Shown here piece after piece: positions 6,908 through 15,051 of a stretch of DNA of 48,973 nucleotides. The DNA is from an uncultured Paracoccaceae bacterium (lineage in GTDB: Bacteria; Pseudomonadota; Alphaproteobacteria; Rhodobacterales; Rhodobacteraceae), in the NCBI GenBank assembly GCA_938002605.1, contig CALLAF010000003.1:1-48973 (forward strand). Direction: 5' to 3'. How positions within the stretch are numbered: the first letter of the stretch is position 1; every line of letters starts with the position of its first letter. The position numbers were made by a program, and so were the translations under genes. The notes under the pieces are model-generated. The model searched no databases and had not been told where the DNA came from. It was given only the letters and a program-made list of their open reading frames with translations.

Positions 6908-7219
6908 ATGATAGGGCTTACCCAAACGCCGAGCTATCCACTTGCCGCGCAACTTGGCATCGACATCGCAGCCATGACCCAGCACTTCCAATGCTGCATA
7001 GCTGACAGCATTAGCAACCTCACTGGCGAAGCCACCGAAACAGAAATTCGTAAAGCCGTGGTCACACACGGCGGAACGCTGATCGAACCCACGTCGCAGT
7101 GGGGGCCTCTCGAAGTACAGTTATCGTTGATTGGCGTAAGCGCATCAGGCGCAACCATCGCCGAAGCCGGACGCCAATGGGTCAAGGCCGTCAGCCGTAT
7201 GACGAAAGCTGCGACCTAA
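6908..7219 (+). CDS. Small hypothetical phage protein
   Basis: 103 residues, not recognised. AAGGA lies upstream of the ATG, overlapping the end of the previous gene. The protein is soluble, with a possible helical N-terminal half (AAMTQHFQCCIADSISNLTG) and a beta-rich middle (GTLIEPTSQWGPLEVQLSLIG), ending in a basic helix (GRQWVKAVSRMTKAAT). The strand pattern suggests a small alpha/beta fold. No function can be given beyond membership of the early rightward operon. Confidence 0.6.
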   Translation: MIGLTQTPSYPLAAQLGIDIAAMTQHFQCCIADSISNLTGEATETEIRKAVVTHGGTLIEPTSQWGPLEVQLSLIGVSASGATIAEAGRQWVKAVSRMTKAAT

Positions 7220-7221
7220 CT

Positions 7222-7443
7222 ATGAACGCTGCACACCGCCCTGCCCGCATAGCGCACACAACGAACGCAGACACGCGCCTGGGCTGGGCGCGCAGCATCC
7301 TCGCCGACATCGAAATTCATTCAGACGCGCGCATCCGACGCGCCTGCAAAACAATCCTGACGCACAGCCGCGACCACACAGAGCGCCAACTGGCAACGGA
7401 TCTTCTCTCAATGATCGTGGCTGGTGAGACGGCAAGCAAATGA
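7222..7443 (+). CDS. Small hypothetical phage protein
   Basis: 73 residues from ATG 7222, two bases after the previous stop; the open frame extends upstream to 7099 but would overlap the preceding gene heavily. It is a helical, Arg/Thr-rich protein (GWARSILADIEIHSDARIRR) of unknown role. Its stop overlaps the next start as ATGA, so the two are translationally coupled. Confidence 0.55.
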   Translation: MNAAHRPARIAHTTNADTRLGWARSILADIEIHSDARIRRACKTILTHSRDHTERQLATDLLSMIVAGETASK

Positions 7444-7718
7444 CGATGCAGCAACGTGATCCGTGTACAGCGCCACCCGCTACACAAACGCCATCCGCCA
7501 TCGGCCACAACAGCCAACAAGCCAGTGACCCGACTGAGCCATTCGGCTTGCGCGCGGCATGGCTGCATTTTGCAAACATGATTGAACTGCGTCGCCTGGC
7601 CCAGCTTCACGGGCGGATCAACCGCCGCAAACAAAGCCTCGATGAACTGGTGACCGAACGCCAACGCATCATGAACCGCTGCATCCGGCGCATGCGCCGC
7701 CAGCAAGGAAAGAACTGA
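7440..7718 (+). CDS. Small hypothetical phage protein with basic helical end
   Basis: 92 residues. The N-terminal third is Pro/Thr/Gln-rich and includes SAIGHNSQ, a phrase often seen near the start of small alphaproteobacterial phage proteins. The C-terminal half is a long Arg-rich helix (RINRRKQSLDELVTERQR) likely to bind nucleic acid or form a coiled coil. It is coupled to the genes on both sides. No family is assigned. Confidence 0.55.
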   Translation: MTMQQRDPCTAPPATQTPSAIGHNSQQASDPTEPFGLRAAWLHFANMIELRRLAQLHGRINRRKQSLDELVTERQRIMNRCIRRMRRQQGKN

Positions 7719-7721
7719 ACA

Positions 7722-7916
7722 ATGAGCAACATCGAATGGACCGAAAAGACGTGGAATCCGATTGTCGGCTGCACGGCTGTCAGACCCGGTTGCACCAACT
7801 GCTACGCCATAAAAAGGGCTGCACGAAATGAGCGTAACGCTTGGCATCGCTTAGACATTTGCGATCTGATCTTCTGGACATTCGTAAAAGGCGCTAAAGC
7901 GCTGGTGGCGGCATGA
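7722..7916 (+). pseudogene. Truncated DUF5131 (phage Gp37/Gp68-like) gene
   Basis: The first 30 residues, [20 protein letters not shown] followed by a CTNCYA motif, match the start of DUF5131 proteins, which are normally about 240-300 residues with a radical-SAM-like Cys pattern. After CYAIKRAAR the sequence departs from the family and ends at residue 64. An internal deletion probably fused the 5' end of this gene to downstream sequence. The remaining frame is still coupled (ATGA) to the next gene, so it may be translated, but it cannot be a full enzyme. Confidence 0.75.
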
Positions 7917-8125
7917 CCATTGCAATCACACCTGCATCATTTCGCCCGTCAGACGGTAAAGCAGTTGTCGGCGTATGTCGCCAGACGCTCTATCGTTGGG
8001 CCAATGCTGGACACATCAAAGTTCATAAACGCGGCAATATGGCGTTTTTCGTTACAAGCGAGGTTCTTGGATACATCACCGGCTTGGGGGACCAGCTGGG
8101 GGACCAAGTGCCGAAAGGTGAATAA
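7913..8125 (+). CDS. Excisionase/AlpA-like helix-turn-helix protein
   Basis: 70 residues. The core [20 protein letters not shown] followed by a short basic wing and [11 protein letters not shown] is the MerR/AlpA-like winged helix of phage excisionases and small prophage activators. It overlaps the previous stop as ATGA and ends 23 bases before the tRNA-Leu 3' end. Excisionases bind next to attachment sites, so the position supports an attachment site in this tRNA. No integrase gene accompanies it in the window. Confidence 0.7.
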   Translation: MTIAITPASFRPSDGKAVVGVCRQTLYRWANAGHIKVHKRGNMAFFVTSEVLGYITGLGDQLGDQVPKGE

Positions 8126-8148
8126 TTGCTATATTTTATTGGATAAAA

Positions 8149-8235
8149 TGGTGCGGTCGGGGGGACTCGAACCCCCACGAGTGTTACCTCACAGCGACCT
8201 CAACGCTGCGCGTCTACCAATTCCGCCACGACCGC
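8149..8235 (-). tRNA. tRNA-Leu (anticodon GAG)
   Basis: On the minus strand the acceptor arms GCGGTCG and CGACCGC pair, the anticodon stem CAGCG/CGCTG encloses loop TTGAGGT (anticodon GAG), there is a long class II variable arm, and the T arm contains GGTTCGAGTCC. The discriminator A is at 8152 and CCA is encoded (8149-8151). Its 3' end faces the phage-like island, as expected for an integration site. Confidence 0.95.
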
Positions 8236-8374
8236 AAGTCATTAGCTGGGGCGCTTCTAGTGCAGCGTTCTCCGCTTGCCAAGTGCAAAACGTCACATTC
8301 CGCCGCCATCCGAAACCAGGGGTGACATTTTCGACCACGACCGCCATATCAGACAGGACAGGAGACAAGACACG

Positions 8375-9019
8375 ATGGTTGAGTGGATCATATCTGACGG
8401 GCTGACCGACTATGAAGCGGCGCTTGATTTCATGGAAAATCGGGTGGATGCGATTGCGCGCGGTGAGGCAGAAGAATGTATTTGGCTGTTAGAGCACCCG
8501 CCGCTTTATACGGCGGGCACGTCGGCGAAAGTTGCCGATCTGATCGATCCAAATCGGTTCCCTGTATTTGAAGCCCGACGCGGCGGTGAATACACTTATC
8601 ACGGGCCGGGGCAGCGGGTTGTCTATGTCATGCTTGATGTGACAAAGCGCGGGCGCGATGTGCGTCAGTTTGTCAAAGATCTTGAAAACTGGGTGATCGC
8701 GACGCTGGACACTTTCAACGTCAAAGGCGAAATCCGCGAAGGCCGGGTCGGTGTCTGGGTCGAACGCCCGGAAAAGTCTCGCAACGCTGATGGCAGCATA
8801 TGCGAAGACAAGATCGCAGCCCTTGGCATTCGGCTACGCAAATGGGTATCGTTTCACGGCATGTCAATCAATGTCGACCCGGATCTCAGCCACTTTGGCG
8901 GCATCGTCCCTTGCGGGATCGCCGATCACGGTGTGACGAGCCTTGTTGATCTTGGTTTGCCCGTGACGATGAACGATCTGGATGTCGCGCTGCGCCAAAC
9001 ATTTGAATCGCGCATGTAA
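8375..9019 (+). CDS. lipB: Octanoyltransferase LipB (lipoate biosynthesis)
   Basis: 214 residues from ATG 8375, preceded by GGAGACAAGACACG; the frame opens at 8276 but the upstream part covers the spacer after the tRNA. LipB moves octanoyl from acyl carrier protein to lipoyl domains of 2-oxoacid dehydrogenases and the glycine cleavage system, in the cytoplasm. Visible family motifs are [12 protein letters not shown], the catalytic Lys146 in [13 protein letters not shown] and the catalytic Cys180 in [11 protein letters not shown]. Length is normal. It is the first core gene beyond the island and is monocistronic. Confidence 0.95.
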   Translation: MVEWIISDGLTDYEAALDFMENRVDAIARGEAEECIWLLEHPPLYTAGTSAKVADLIDPNRFPVFEARRGGEYTYHGPGQRVVYVMLDVTKRGRDVRQFVKDLENWVIATLDTFNVKGEIREGRVGVWVERPEKSRNADGSICEDKIAALGIRLRKWVSFHGMSINVDPDLSHFGGIVPCGIADHGVTSLVDLGLPVTMNDLDVALRQTFESRM

Positions 9020-9156
9020 CTGTCACGCCACATCCTTATTTTTTGCCGTTGTCACTTCTTTACAATACGGACTAGCGGGCAGATGCACCGACGCATCAGC
9101 AAGCAAATGAGTCGTATGACCCTAGCAAGCCACCAATTCTTGCCAAGGATCACAAA

Positions 9157-11097
9157 ATGACCATCGCACCACGGCGCACTGCGCTTTCTCTCCTGATGTG
9201 CACGGCTGCCTCTGTCGGCTATGCGCAAGACGCCACCGTTACCAACCTGGATACGCTTCGCATTGAATCGCTTGAGGCCCAAGCGACGCTTGGGAACGAT
9301 CAGATTACGGCGGAAGAAATCTCCGACCGCAATGCGGCAACGATTGCCGATGTCTTTGCAGGTGAATCGTCCGTTACGGCCAGTGGCGGCGCGGCGATTG
9401 CCCAAAAAGTGTTCGTTAACGGGATTGAAGAAAGCCTGCTTTCCATAACTATCGATGGCGCACGACAAAACAAATCCGCATTCCACCATACTGGCAACGT
9501 GCTGATCGACCCTGCCCTGCTGCAATCAGTTGAGGTTAGCGCAGGTCTTGCGCCCGCCGACCAAGGCCCAAATGCTCTTGCAGGTTCTATCAACTATACA
9601 ACCAAGGACGCGCGCGACCTACTTGACGGTGATGATCCCTTTGGGGGCATGAACACCCTAACCTACGGAGACAATGGGCTGGGCTTTCGCAACACGTTAA
9701 CGCTGTTTGGTCAGCAAGGCGGGTTTGAATATCTTGTCAGCGGCACCCGTGCCAGTGGCGACGACTATGAAGACGGCGACGGCGACTCCATCCTTGGGAC
9801 AGGGGCCGACTTGACCGATTATATGGTCAAAATGGCCTATACAACAGATGATGGAAAACGCCTAAGCTTCTCGGCTTCCGAGACGACTGACAACGGCTTG
9901 CGCGCATCGCAAAGTGGGTTCATTCGCCCTGATTTCGCCGAAGTCATCGGGCGCACGTCTGAACTTTACGAAGCCCTTTCGCAGCGCACCTCTTATACGC
10001 TGACCTATGAAGACGAGAGCCCCTCGGGCATGCTTTCGCCTTACCTGCAGCTGAGCTATAACGAACAAGCCATGGATGTTGGGTCCCTTTATGGCGTTAA
10101 CACCAGCCTGAGCGGTGTCGCCAAAAACGAATTCCAATTGAACAACGGCACGATTACTGCTGGGCTGGATTTCTTCAGCGAAAGCGCCGAAGGCTATGAC
10201 AACACCGTCGATCCACGTACATCAAGCGGTAGCGAAGAACTATCGAATGTCGGACTGTTTGTTCAAGCACGCCAAGACTTTACCGATCGTCTCTCTGCAT
10301 CTTACGGCCTGCGGTATGATTTCGCATCATTTGATGCGGCGGACGGGTCGACGTTTGAAGATGATGGCGCCAGCGTAAACGGTTCGGTCGATTTTATCGT
10401 CAACAACAATTGGACCCTTAACGCCGGTGCTGCGTCCAGCTGGGGTGGTTTTGAACTGGGTGAAGCTGCGCTTGTTAACTATGGGACAGCTTGGACATAT
10501 GACGGCTTTGGCGCATCACGTGCGGATGCAACGCGTCTTGGTGTCCGTTATGAAAACGGACCTTGGGCAGCAAAGGCGGCCGTATTCAACACGGAAATCA
10601 GCGACATCAACGCTGTCTTACCGTCTCTCGGTGACCGCGGGGCGACCAATGACCTCACATCACGCGGATTCAACGGGTCTGTCAGCTACCAAGCGGGGTG
10701 GGGCTTTGCCACGTTGAACTACACCTATGCTGATGTTGAGGTCGACGATGAAACAATCGCAACAACTGCATATTACTTAGGTCGACCAGTTGGGCATATT
10801 TTCGGATTGGAAGCAGCATATGATGTGTCGGACGCATTGACACTTGGGGGTACAGCACAAATTGCGCTTGCCAACGAAGACACTGCCGAAGAACTGCCTG
10901 CCTATGAGGTGGTGAATGTCTATGCCAGCTATAACCCGGCTGCGATGGATAATCTGACAGTGCGGCTTGACGTTCAAAACCTGTTTGACGCTACATATGC
11001 GGCGCGCAGCTCCGATGGGCTTGACCTGTCATCACGCGTTGTTGCCCTGACAGAACCCGGGCGCACGATTAGCCTGACCGCGTCACTTAAATTCTAA
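9157..11097 (+). CDS. TonB-dependent outer-membrane receptor
   Basis: 646 residues. Residues 1-23 are a signal peptide ending in GYA-QD. A plug domain follows (ITAEEISDRNAATIADVFAG, then ITIDGARQN and LQSVEVSAG), then a beta-barrel ending in an aromatic residue (SLTASLKF), as outer-membrane barrels do. The GARQN-HHTG segment of the plug resembles receptors for siderophores or heme, but the ligand cannot be fixed from sequence. The family imports iron complexes or cobalamin with energy from TonB-ExbBD, which is not encoded nearby. No Fur- or Irr-type box was recognised. A strong hairpin follows the gene. Confidence 0.88.
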   Translation: MTIAPRRTALSLLMCTAASVGYAQDATVTNLDTLRIESLEAQATLGNDQITAEEISDRNAATIADVFAGESSVTASGGAAIAQKVFVNGIEESLLSITIDGARQNKSAFHHTGNVLIDPALLQSVEVSAGLAPADQGPNALAGSINYTTKDARDLLDGDDPFGGMNTLTYGDNGLGFRNTLTLFGQQGGFEYLVSGTRASGDDYEDGDGDSILGTGADLTDYMVKMAYTTDDGKRLSFSASETTDNGLRASQSGFIRPDFAEVIGRTSELYEALSQRTSYTLTYEDESPSGMLSPYLQLSYNEQAMDVGSLYGVNTSLSGVAKNEFQLNNGTITAGLDFFSESAEGYDNTVDPRTSSGSEELSNVGLFVQARQDFTDRLSASYGLRYDFASFDAADGSTFEDDGASVNGSVDFIVNNNWTLNAGAASSWGGFELGEAALVNYGTAWTYDGFGASRADATRLGVRYENGPWAAKAAVFNTEISDINAVLPSLGDRGATNDLTSRGFNGSVSYQAGWGFATLNYTYADVEVDDETIATTAYYLGRPVGHIFGLEAAYDVSDALTLGGTAQIALANEDTAEELPAYEVVNVYASYNPAAMDNLTVRLDVQNLFDATYAARSSDGLDLSSRVVALTEPGRTISLTASLKF

Positions 11098-11105
11098 ACA
11101 CAAAC

Positions 11106-11131
11106 GCGGCCCCGTGTCATAGCGGGGCCGC
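11106..11131 (+). terminator. Hairpin terminator after the TonB receptor gene
   Basis: GCGGCCCCG (11106-11114) pairs perfectly with CGGGGCCGC (11123-11131) around an 8-base loop, just after the stop at 11097. There is no strong T tract, so termination may be partial. Confidence 0.65.
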
Positions 11132-11212
11132 ACAACGTTTGCGCAAGAGTTGCTTCGCACAGGGCCAAAGGTGTAGATAGCGAACCTGTACAGACCTGAA
11201 AGCAAATTACCC

Positions 11213-12214
11213 ATGGCATCCCATCACGACAGTGACACGCATTACAACATCGTGATCATCGGGCAGTCTGGACGGCTCGCTTATGAAGCCTTGTTATTTA
11301 CAGCATCCTTGCGCCATTTCTCACCGACATTCGCAGGCAAGCTCATCATCGCAGAACCGCAGCCCGGCCCGTGCTGGGACAATGATCCGAGGATGCCGGG
11401 CGACGTCAAAGACGCGCTTATTGCGATGGGAGCCGTGATCCAACCCTTCGAATCCCGGCATTTCGGCAGCAGCTACCCCCACGGCAATAAGATCGAATGC
11501 TTGGCCGCATTGCCTGCTGGCGAACCTTTTGTCTTTTTTGACAGCGACACGATTATTACCGGCGACATTACCGCCCTACCCTTTGATTTCACACGCCCGT
11601 CCGCATCCATGAAACGCACCGGAACTTGGCCCGTTGAGGAGCTTTATTGGCCCGGCTACACCGCCATCTGGAAATCGCTTTATGATCGGTTTGATTTAGA
11701 TTTCGAAAGCAGTCTGGACCTGTCGCAACCAGATGAATTCTGGGAACGCTACCTCTATTTCAACGCAGGCTGGTTTTACGGCGCTGATCCAGTTTCCTTT
11801 GGACAACGGTTTACAGATTATGCCCTATCCGTACGCGACAATCCCCCGGCAGAGCTGGTGATCCAACCGCTTGATCCTTGGTTGGATCAAATCGTGTTGC
11901 CACTGGTGATCCACAGCTTTGGCGGTGGGCGGCCCGGCCCAGCGCTGAATGGGCTAGATGGCGATATCAGCTGCCATTACCGGGTGCTGCCCTTGTTTTA
12001 TGCCCGCGAAAGCGACGCGGCGATCAAAGCGCTCGAAACCGTCGCAGCCCCTAACAAGATCAAAAAAGTGCTGAAACAATACGACCCGTTCAAACGAATG
12101 ATCTATCAAGGACGCGGTCACAAGGTGCGGGCGCTGTTCGATCAAAATAACCTCCACCGCCACGAAAAAGCGCTGCGTAACAAAATTAAGTCAGCAGGGT
12201 TTTGGATGCGTTAG
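11213..12214 (+). CDS. Glycosyltransferase-like protein (GT8-like fold)
   Basis: 333 residues. VFFDSDTIITGDI near residue 107 contains the DxD metal/nucleotide-sugar motif, and YLYFNAGWFYGAD near 180 matches the acceptor-side signature of glycogenin/GT8-like enzymes. There is no signal peptide, so it would act in the cytoplasm, perhaps on a cell-surface sugar. The C-terminal 60 residues are basic (KIKKVLKQYDPFKRM) and may contact membranes. No neighbours point to a pathway. The donor sugar and acceptor are unknown. Confidence 0.65.
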   Translation: MASHHDSDTHYNIVIIGQSGRLAYEALLFTASLRHFSPTFAGKLIIAEPQPGPCWDNDPRMPGDVKDALIAMGAVIQPFESRHFGSSYPHGNKIECLAALPAGEPFVFFDSDTIITGDITALPFDFTRPSASMKRTGTWPVEELYWPGYTAIWKSLYDRFDLDFESSLDLSQPDEFWERYLYFNAGWFYGADPVSFGQRFTDYALSVRDNPPAELVIQPLDPWLDQIVLPLVIHSFGGGRPGPALNGLDGDISCHYRVLPLFYARESDAAIKALETVAAPNKIKKVLKQYDPFKRMIYQGRGHKVRALFDQNNLHRHEKALRNKIKSAGFWMR

Positions 12215-12308
12215 ACTATTCCTGTAATCAAAACGTAAAAATACACTTGCAACCGAGGGGTGCGCAAGCCATCCACATACCCAGTTCTTCAATATTTAGG
12301 TGTGTGAA

Positions 12309-13073
12309 ATGAATGCGAGTTTCGAAAAACTATTACCAAACCTGACAGGAAGCGTCGTCAGCAAGGTACTATTTTTAGAAATATATTTCTTACTTCGCGT
12401 TGGAAAATCACCGGCCTACTTTACGCTGTCCGACTTCTTTGATCGGTATTCGTTCGAACTGCTTTACATCAGCGTATTGTTCGTGTTACTCGCGGATTGG
12501 GTTCTGCTGCCAGCGGCCTACCTCTATCTAGGTTTTGCAGGGCCGTTAGCATGGTGTTTAAGAACACTGCTGTATAAGATAAAGATCGGACATACATATG
12601 TCTTCAAAGAACTTTATAGTATGGATCGAAAAAACCTGACGAGCCTTGATCTAACCATTAATTTTGCGCGCACTAATGGCGAACAATCCCTGTTGCAAAG
12701 AGCAACTGAATACAAAGATATGAATAGGCACAAAGTCGCAGCTGAGAAGACTGCCGCCACCAACCTAATTCTTATTCTGGGAATTATAGGGATCAGCTGT
12801 TTAGCTGGTGCACCAAATTTCCTCATGATGGTCTCAGATTTTGCCAATCCCTACACCAACGGATGGGCCTACCAAATATGTATCGGCCTAATTGTTATTC
12901 AAGGATGTTTAGGTCGCGCTGTGAATTTTGATGTTTTTTTGAAAGCAAACTCTCTCCCAGCGCGTTTCTTTGATGACGACACCCTTAGAACAACAATTCG
13001 CGACTGGCCCGAAGAAAAGGCTGGCTTTATTGCAAAGTTAGAGCAGCTTCTCATTGACCGCTTTATTAAATAG
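12309..13073 (+). CDS. Orphan multi-pass membrane protein
   Basis: 254 residues from ATG 12309, with TAGG 8 bases upstream (a GTG 9 bases earlier is possible). Hydrophobic helices lie near 47-65, 70-88, 147-167 and 180-200, with a charged cytoplasmic loop (about 95-145) between the two hairpins. I do not recognise the family. It is AT-richer than its neighbours, which hints at acquisition. It stands alone between a glycosyltransferase and a VOC gene on the opposite strand. Confidence 0.6.
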   Translation: MNASFEKLLPNLTGSVVSKVLFLEIYFLLRVGKSPAYFTLSDFFDRYSFELLYISVLFVLLADWVLLPAAYLYLGFAGPLAWCLRTLLYKIKIGHTYVFKELYSMDRKNLTSLDLTINFARTNGEQSLLQRATEYKDMNRHKVAAEKTAATNLILILGIIGISCLAGAPNFLMMVSDFANPYTNGWAYQICIGLIVIQGCLGRAVNFDVFLKANSLPARFFDDDTLRTTIRDWPEEKAGFIAKLEQLLIDRFIK

Positions 13074-13146
13074 TCGAGTGATAGGCTATCGTCGATCACC
13101 CTTGCAGTAGGAAGATGCCGAAACTCTAGTCAATCAAGCTTCGCCC

Positions 13147-13563
13147 TCACCCGTTCGCGAAGACGCCGCTTTCTTTTGCAAATCCCTTCACCTCGATCGG
13201 GTTGCCGGATGGGTCTCGGAAAAACATCGTCCATTGCTCGCCCGGCTCGCCTTGGAACCGTACGGATGGTGGGATGATGAAATCTGTTTTGCGCGTCTCT
13301 AGCCGTGCGGCCAGCGCATTCCAGTCCTCAAGCGGCAGCACCACCCCAAAGTGCGGCATGGGCACCATATGATCCCCGACTTTACCCGTCGCGGCGTTTG
13401 GGAATGGCTCGCCGAGATGCAGGCTTAGTTGATGTCCGAAAAAATCGAAATCAACCCAAGTTGGGGCCGACCGCCCCTCTACCGCGCCCAGCGCCCCGGT
13501 ATAAAATTCCCGCGCTACATCAAGATCAGTGACGTGAAATGCAAAATGAAAAGGGACTGGCAT
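13147..13563 (-). CDS. VOC-family protein (glyoxalase/dioxygenase fold)
   Basis: 138 residues with the paired beta-alpha-beta-beta-beta modules of the vicinal oxygen chelate superfamily. FHFAFHVTDLDVAREFYTGA opens module 1 with its metal His, and FFRDPSGNPIEVKGF closes module 2 with the metal Glu. The family includes lyases, dioxygenases and antibiotic-binding proteins, and the substrate cannot be predicted. It is transcribed away from metY, sharing an 86-base intergenic region. Confidence 0.85.
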   Translation of the reverse strand: MPVPFHFAFHVTDLDVAREFYTGALGAVEGRSAPTWVDFDFFGHQLSLHLGEPFPNAATGKVGDHMVPMPHFGVVLPLEDWNALAARLETRKTDFIIPPSVRFQGEPGEQWTMFFRDPSGNPIEVKGFAKESGVFANG

Positions 13564-13649
13564 ATGGTGGCTCCTATGATTGACGCGCCCTGCTGGGCAG
13601 GTACTGTCTGCCTACACAAAACGCAGCGCGTTATCAAAGGGAGAGAGAC

Positions 13650-14942
13650 ATGACTGACGGTCCACAACTGGGGTTCGACACGCTTCAAATCCACGCAGGC
13701 GCAGAGCCTGATCCGGCAACAGGCGCGCGCCAAGTGCCGATTTATCAAACCACGGCATATGTTTTTCGCGATGCCGACCACGCCGCGAAATTGTTTAACC
13801 TCGAAGAGGTCGGCTATATCTATTCCCGTCTGACCAACCCGACAGTTGCCGCGTTGCAAACACGTATTGCAGCTCTCGAAGGTGGCGCAGGCGCTGTTTG
13901 CTGCTCATCGGGTCACGCCGCTCAGATCATGGCGTTGTTTCCTTTGATGGGACCGGGGCGCAATGTTGTCGCTTCTAGCCGCCTTTACGGTGGGACGATC
14001 ACCCAGTTCAGCCAAACGATCAAACGCTTCGGCTGGTCTGCGAAGTTTGTTGATTTCGACGATCACGCTGCAGTGGCTGCGGCCATTGATGATGACACAC
14101 GCGCTGTGTTCTGCGAAGCAATCGCCAACCCCGGCGGCCATATCAGCGATCTTGACGCGATTTCTGCCATTTCTGATGCCGCAGGCATTCCGCTGATCGT
14201 GGATAACACCACAGCCACCCCCTATCTTTGCAACCCCATCGCGCATGGGGCAACATTGGTCGTGCATTCGACCACCAAATACCTGACTGGCAATGGTACA
14301 GTCACAGGAGGGTGCGTTGTGGATTCGGGTAAATTCGACTGGACGGCGAATGATAAATTCCCATCGCTCAGCCAACCAGAACCCGCCTATCACGGGCTAA
14401 CCTTTGCAGAGGCGTTAGGTCCGATGGCCTTTACCTTCCATTCAATCGCGATTGGGCTGCGCGATCTGGGCATGACCATGAACCCGCAAGCCGCACATTA
14501 CACATTGATGGGGATTGAAACCCTGTCCTTGCGGATGGATCGCCATGTTGAAAACGCGCAGAAACTGGCGCAATGGCTCGATGATGATCCGCGCGTTGAC
14601 TATGTGACATATGCGGGTTTGCCCGCGTCCCCCTATGCAGATTTGGTCCCAAAAATCTGCCCCAAAGGTGCCGGCGCCTTGTTCACCATCGCGGTCAAAG
14701 GCGGCTATGATGCCTGTGTGAAGCTGGTCGATAGCCTTGAAATCTTTAGCCATGTGGCAAACTTAGGCGACACCCGCAGCTTAATTATCCATTCGGCCAG
14801 CACCACGCACCGTCAGCTCACGCCCGAACAACAAGAGGCCGCAGGCGCAGGGCCAAGCATCGTGCGGCTGTCCATCGGTATCGAGGATGCCAAAGACCTG
14901 ATCGCCGACCTTGATCAAGCGCTGACAAAAGCGACAAGCTGA
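13650..14942 (+). CDS. metY: O-acetylhomoserine aminocarboxypropyltransferase (sulfhydrylase)
   Basis: 430 residues, the usual length for MetY. It makes homocysteine from O-acetylhomoserine and sulfide with PLP, a direct route to methionine. Motifs of the Cys/Met-metabolism PLP family are visible: the substrate-pocket sequence IYSRLTNPTVAALQ near 57, IVDNT with the pyridine-binding Asp185, and the PLP lysine Lys210 in STTKYLTGNG. GGGAGAGAGAC precedes the ATG. No SAM riboswitch is seen in the short leader. A small hairpin follows the stop. Confidence 0.93.
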   Translation: MTDGPQLGFDTLQIHAGAEPDPATGARQVPIYQTTAYVFRDADHAAKLFNLEEVGYIYSRLTNPTVAALQTRIAALEGGAGAVCCSSGHAAQIMALFPLMGPGRNVVASSRLYGGTITQFSQTIKRFGWSAKFVDFDDHAAVAAAIDDDTRAVFCEAIANPGGHISDLDAISAISDAAGIPLIVDNTTATPYLCNPIAHGATLVVHSTTKYLTGNGTVTGGCVVDSGKFDWTANDKFPSLSQPEPAYHGLTFAEALGPMAFTFHSIAIGLRDLGMTMNPQAAHYTLMGIETLSLRMDRHVENAQKLAQWLDDDPRVDYVTYAGLPASPYADLVPKICPKGAGALFTIAVKGGYDACVKLVDSLEIFSHVANLGDTRSLIIHSASTTHRQLTPEQQEAAGAGPSIVRLSIGIEDAKDLIADLDQALTKATS

Positions 14943-14958
14943 CACATCACAAACCCAT

Positions 14959-14975
14959 CCACGCCCTTGGCGTGG
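14959..14975 (+). terminator. Weak hairpin after metY
   Basis: CCACGCC (14959-14965) pairs with GGCGTGG (14969-14975) around CTT. It lies 17 bases after the metY stop and lacks a clear T tract. Confidence 0.45.
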
Positions 14976-15051
14976 GCGGGTTGTTGCTATAGGGTTTGGC
15001 GGCAAAGCAAAACGCATTTTGCTGCCAACTTCAACATGCTAGACCCGCCTA

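Noticed and set aside
1-8148. Second copy of the tRNA-Leu 3' end as an attachment-site duplicate
   Set aside because: Scanning for the T-arm and acceptor sequence to the left of the tRNA found no convincing copy.
13564-13649. SAM-type riboswitch upstream of metY
   Set aside because: The leader is only 86 bases and I could not find the conserved core of SAM-II or related classes.
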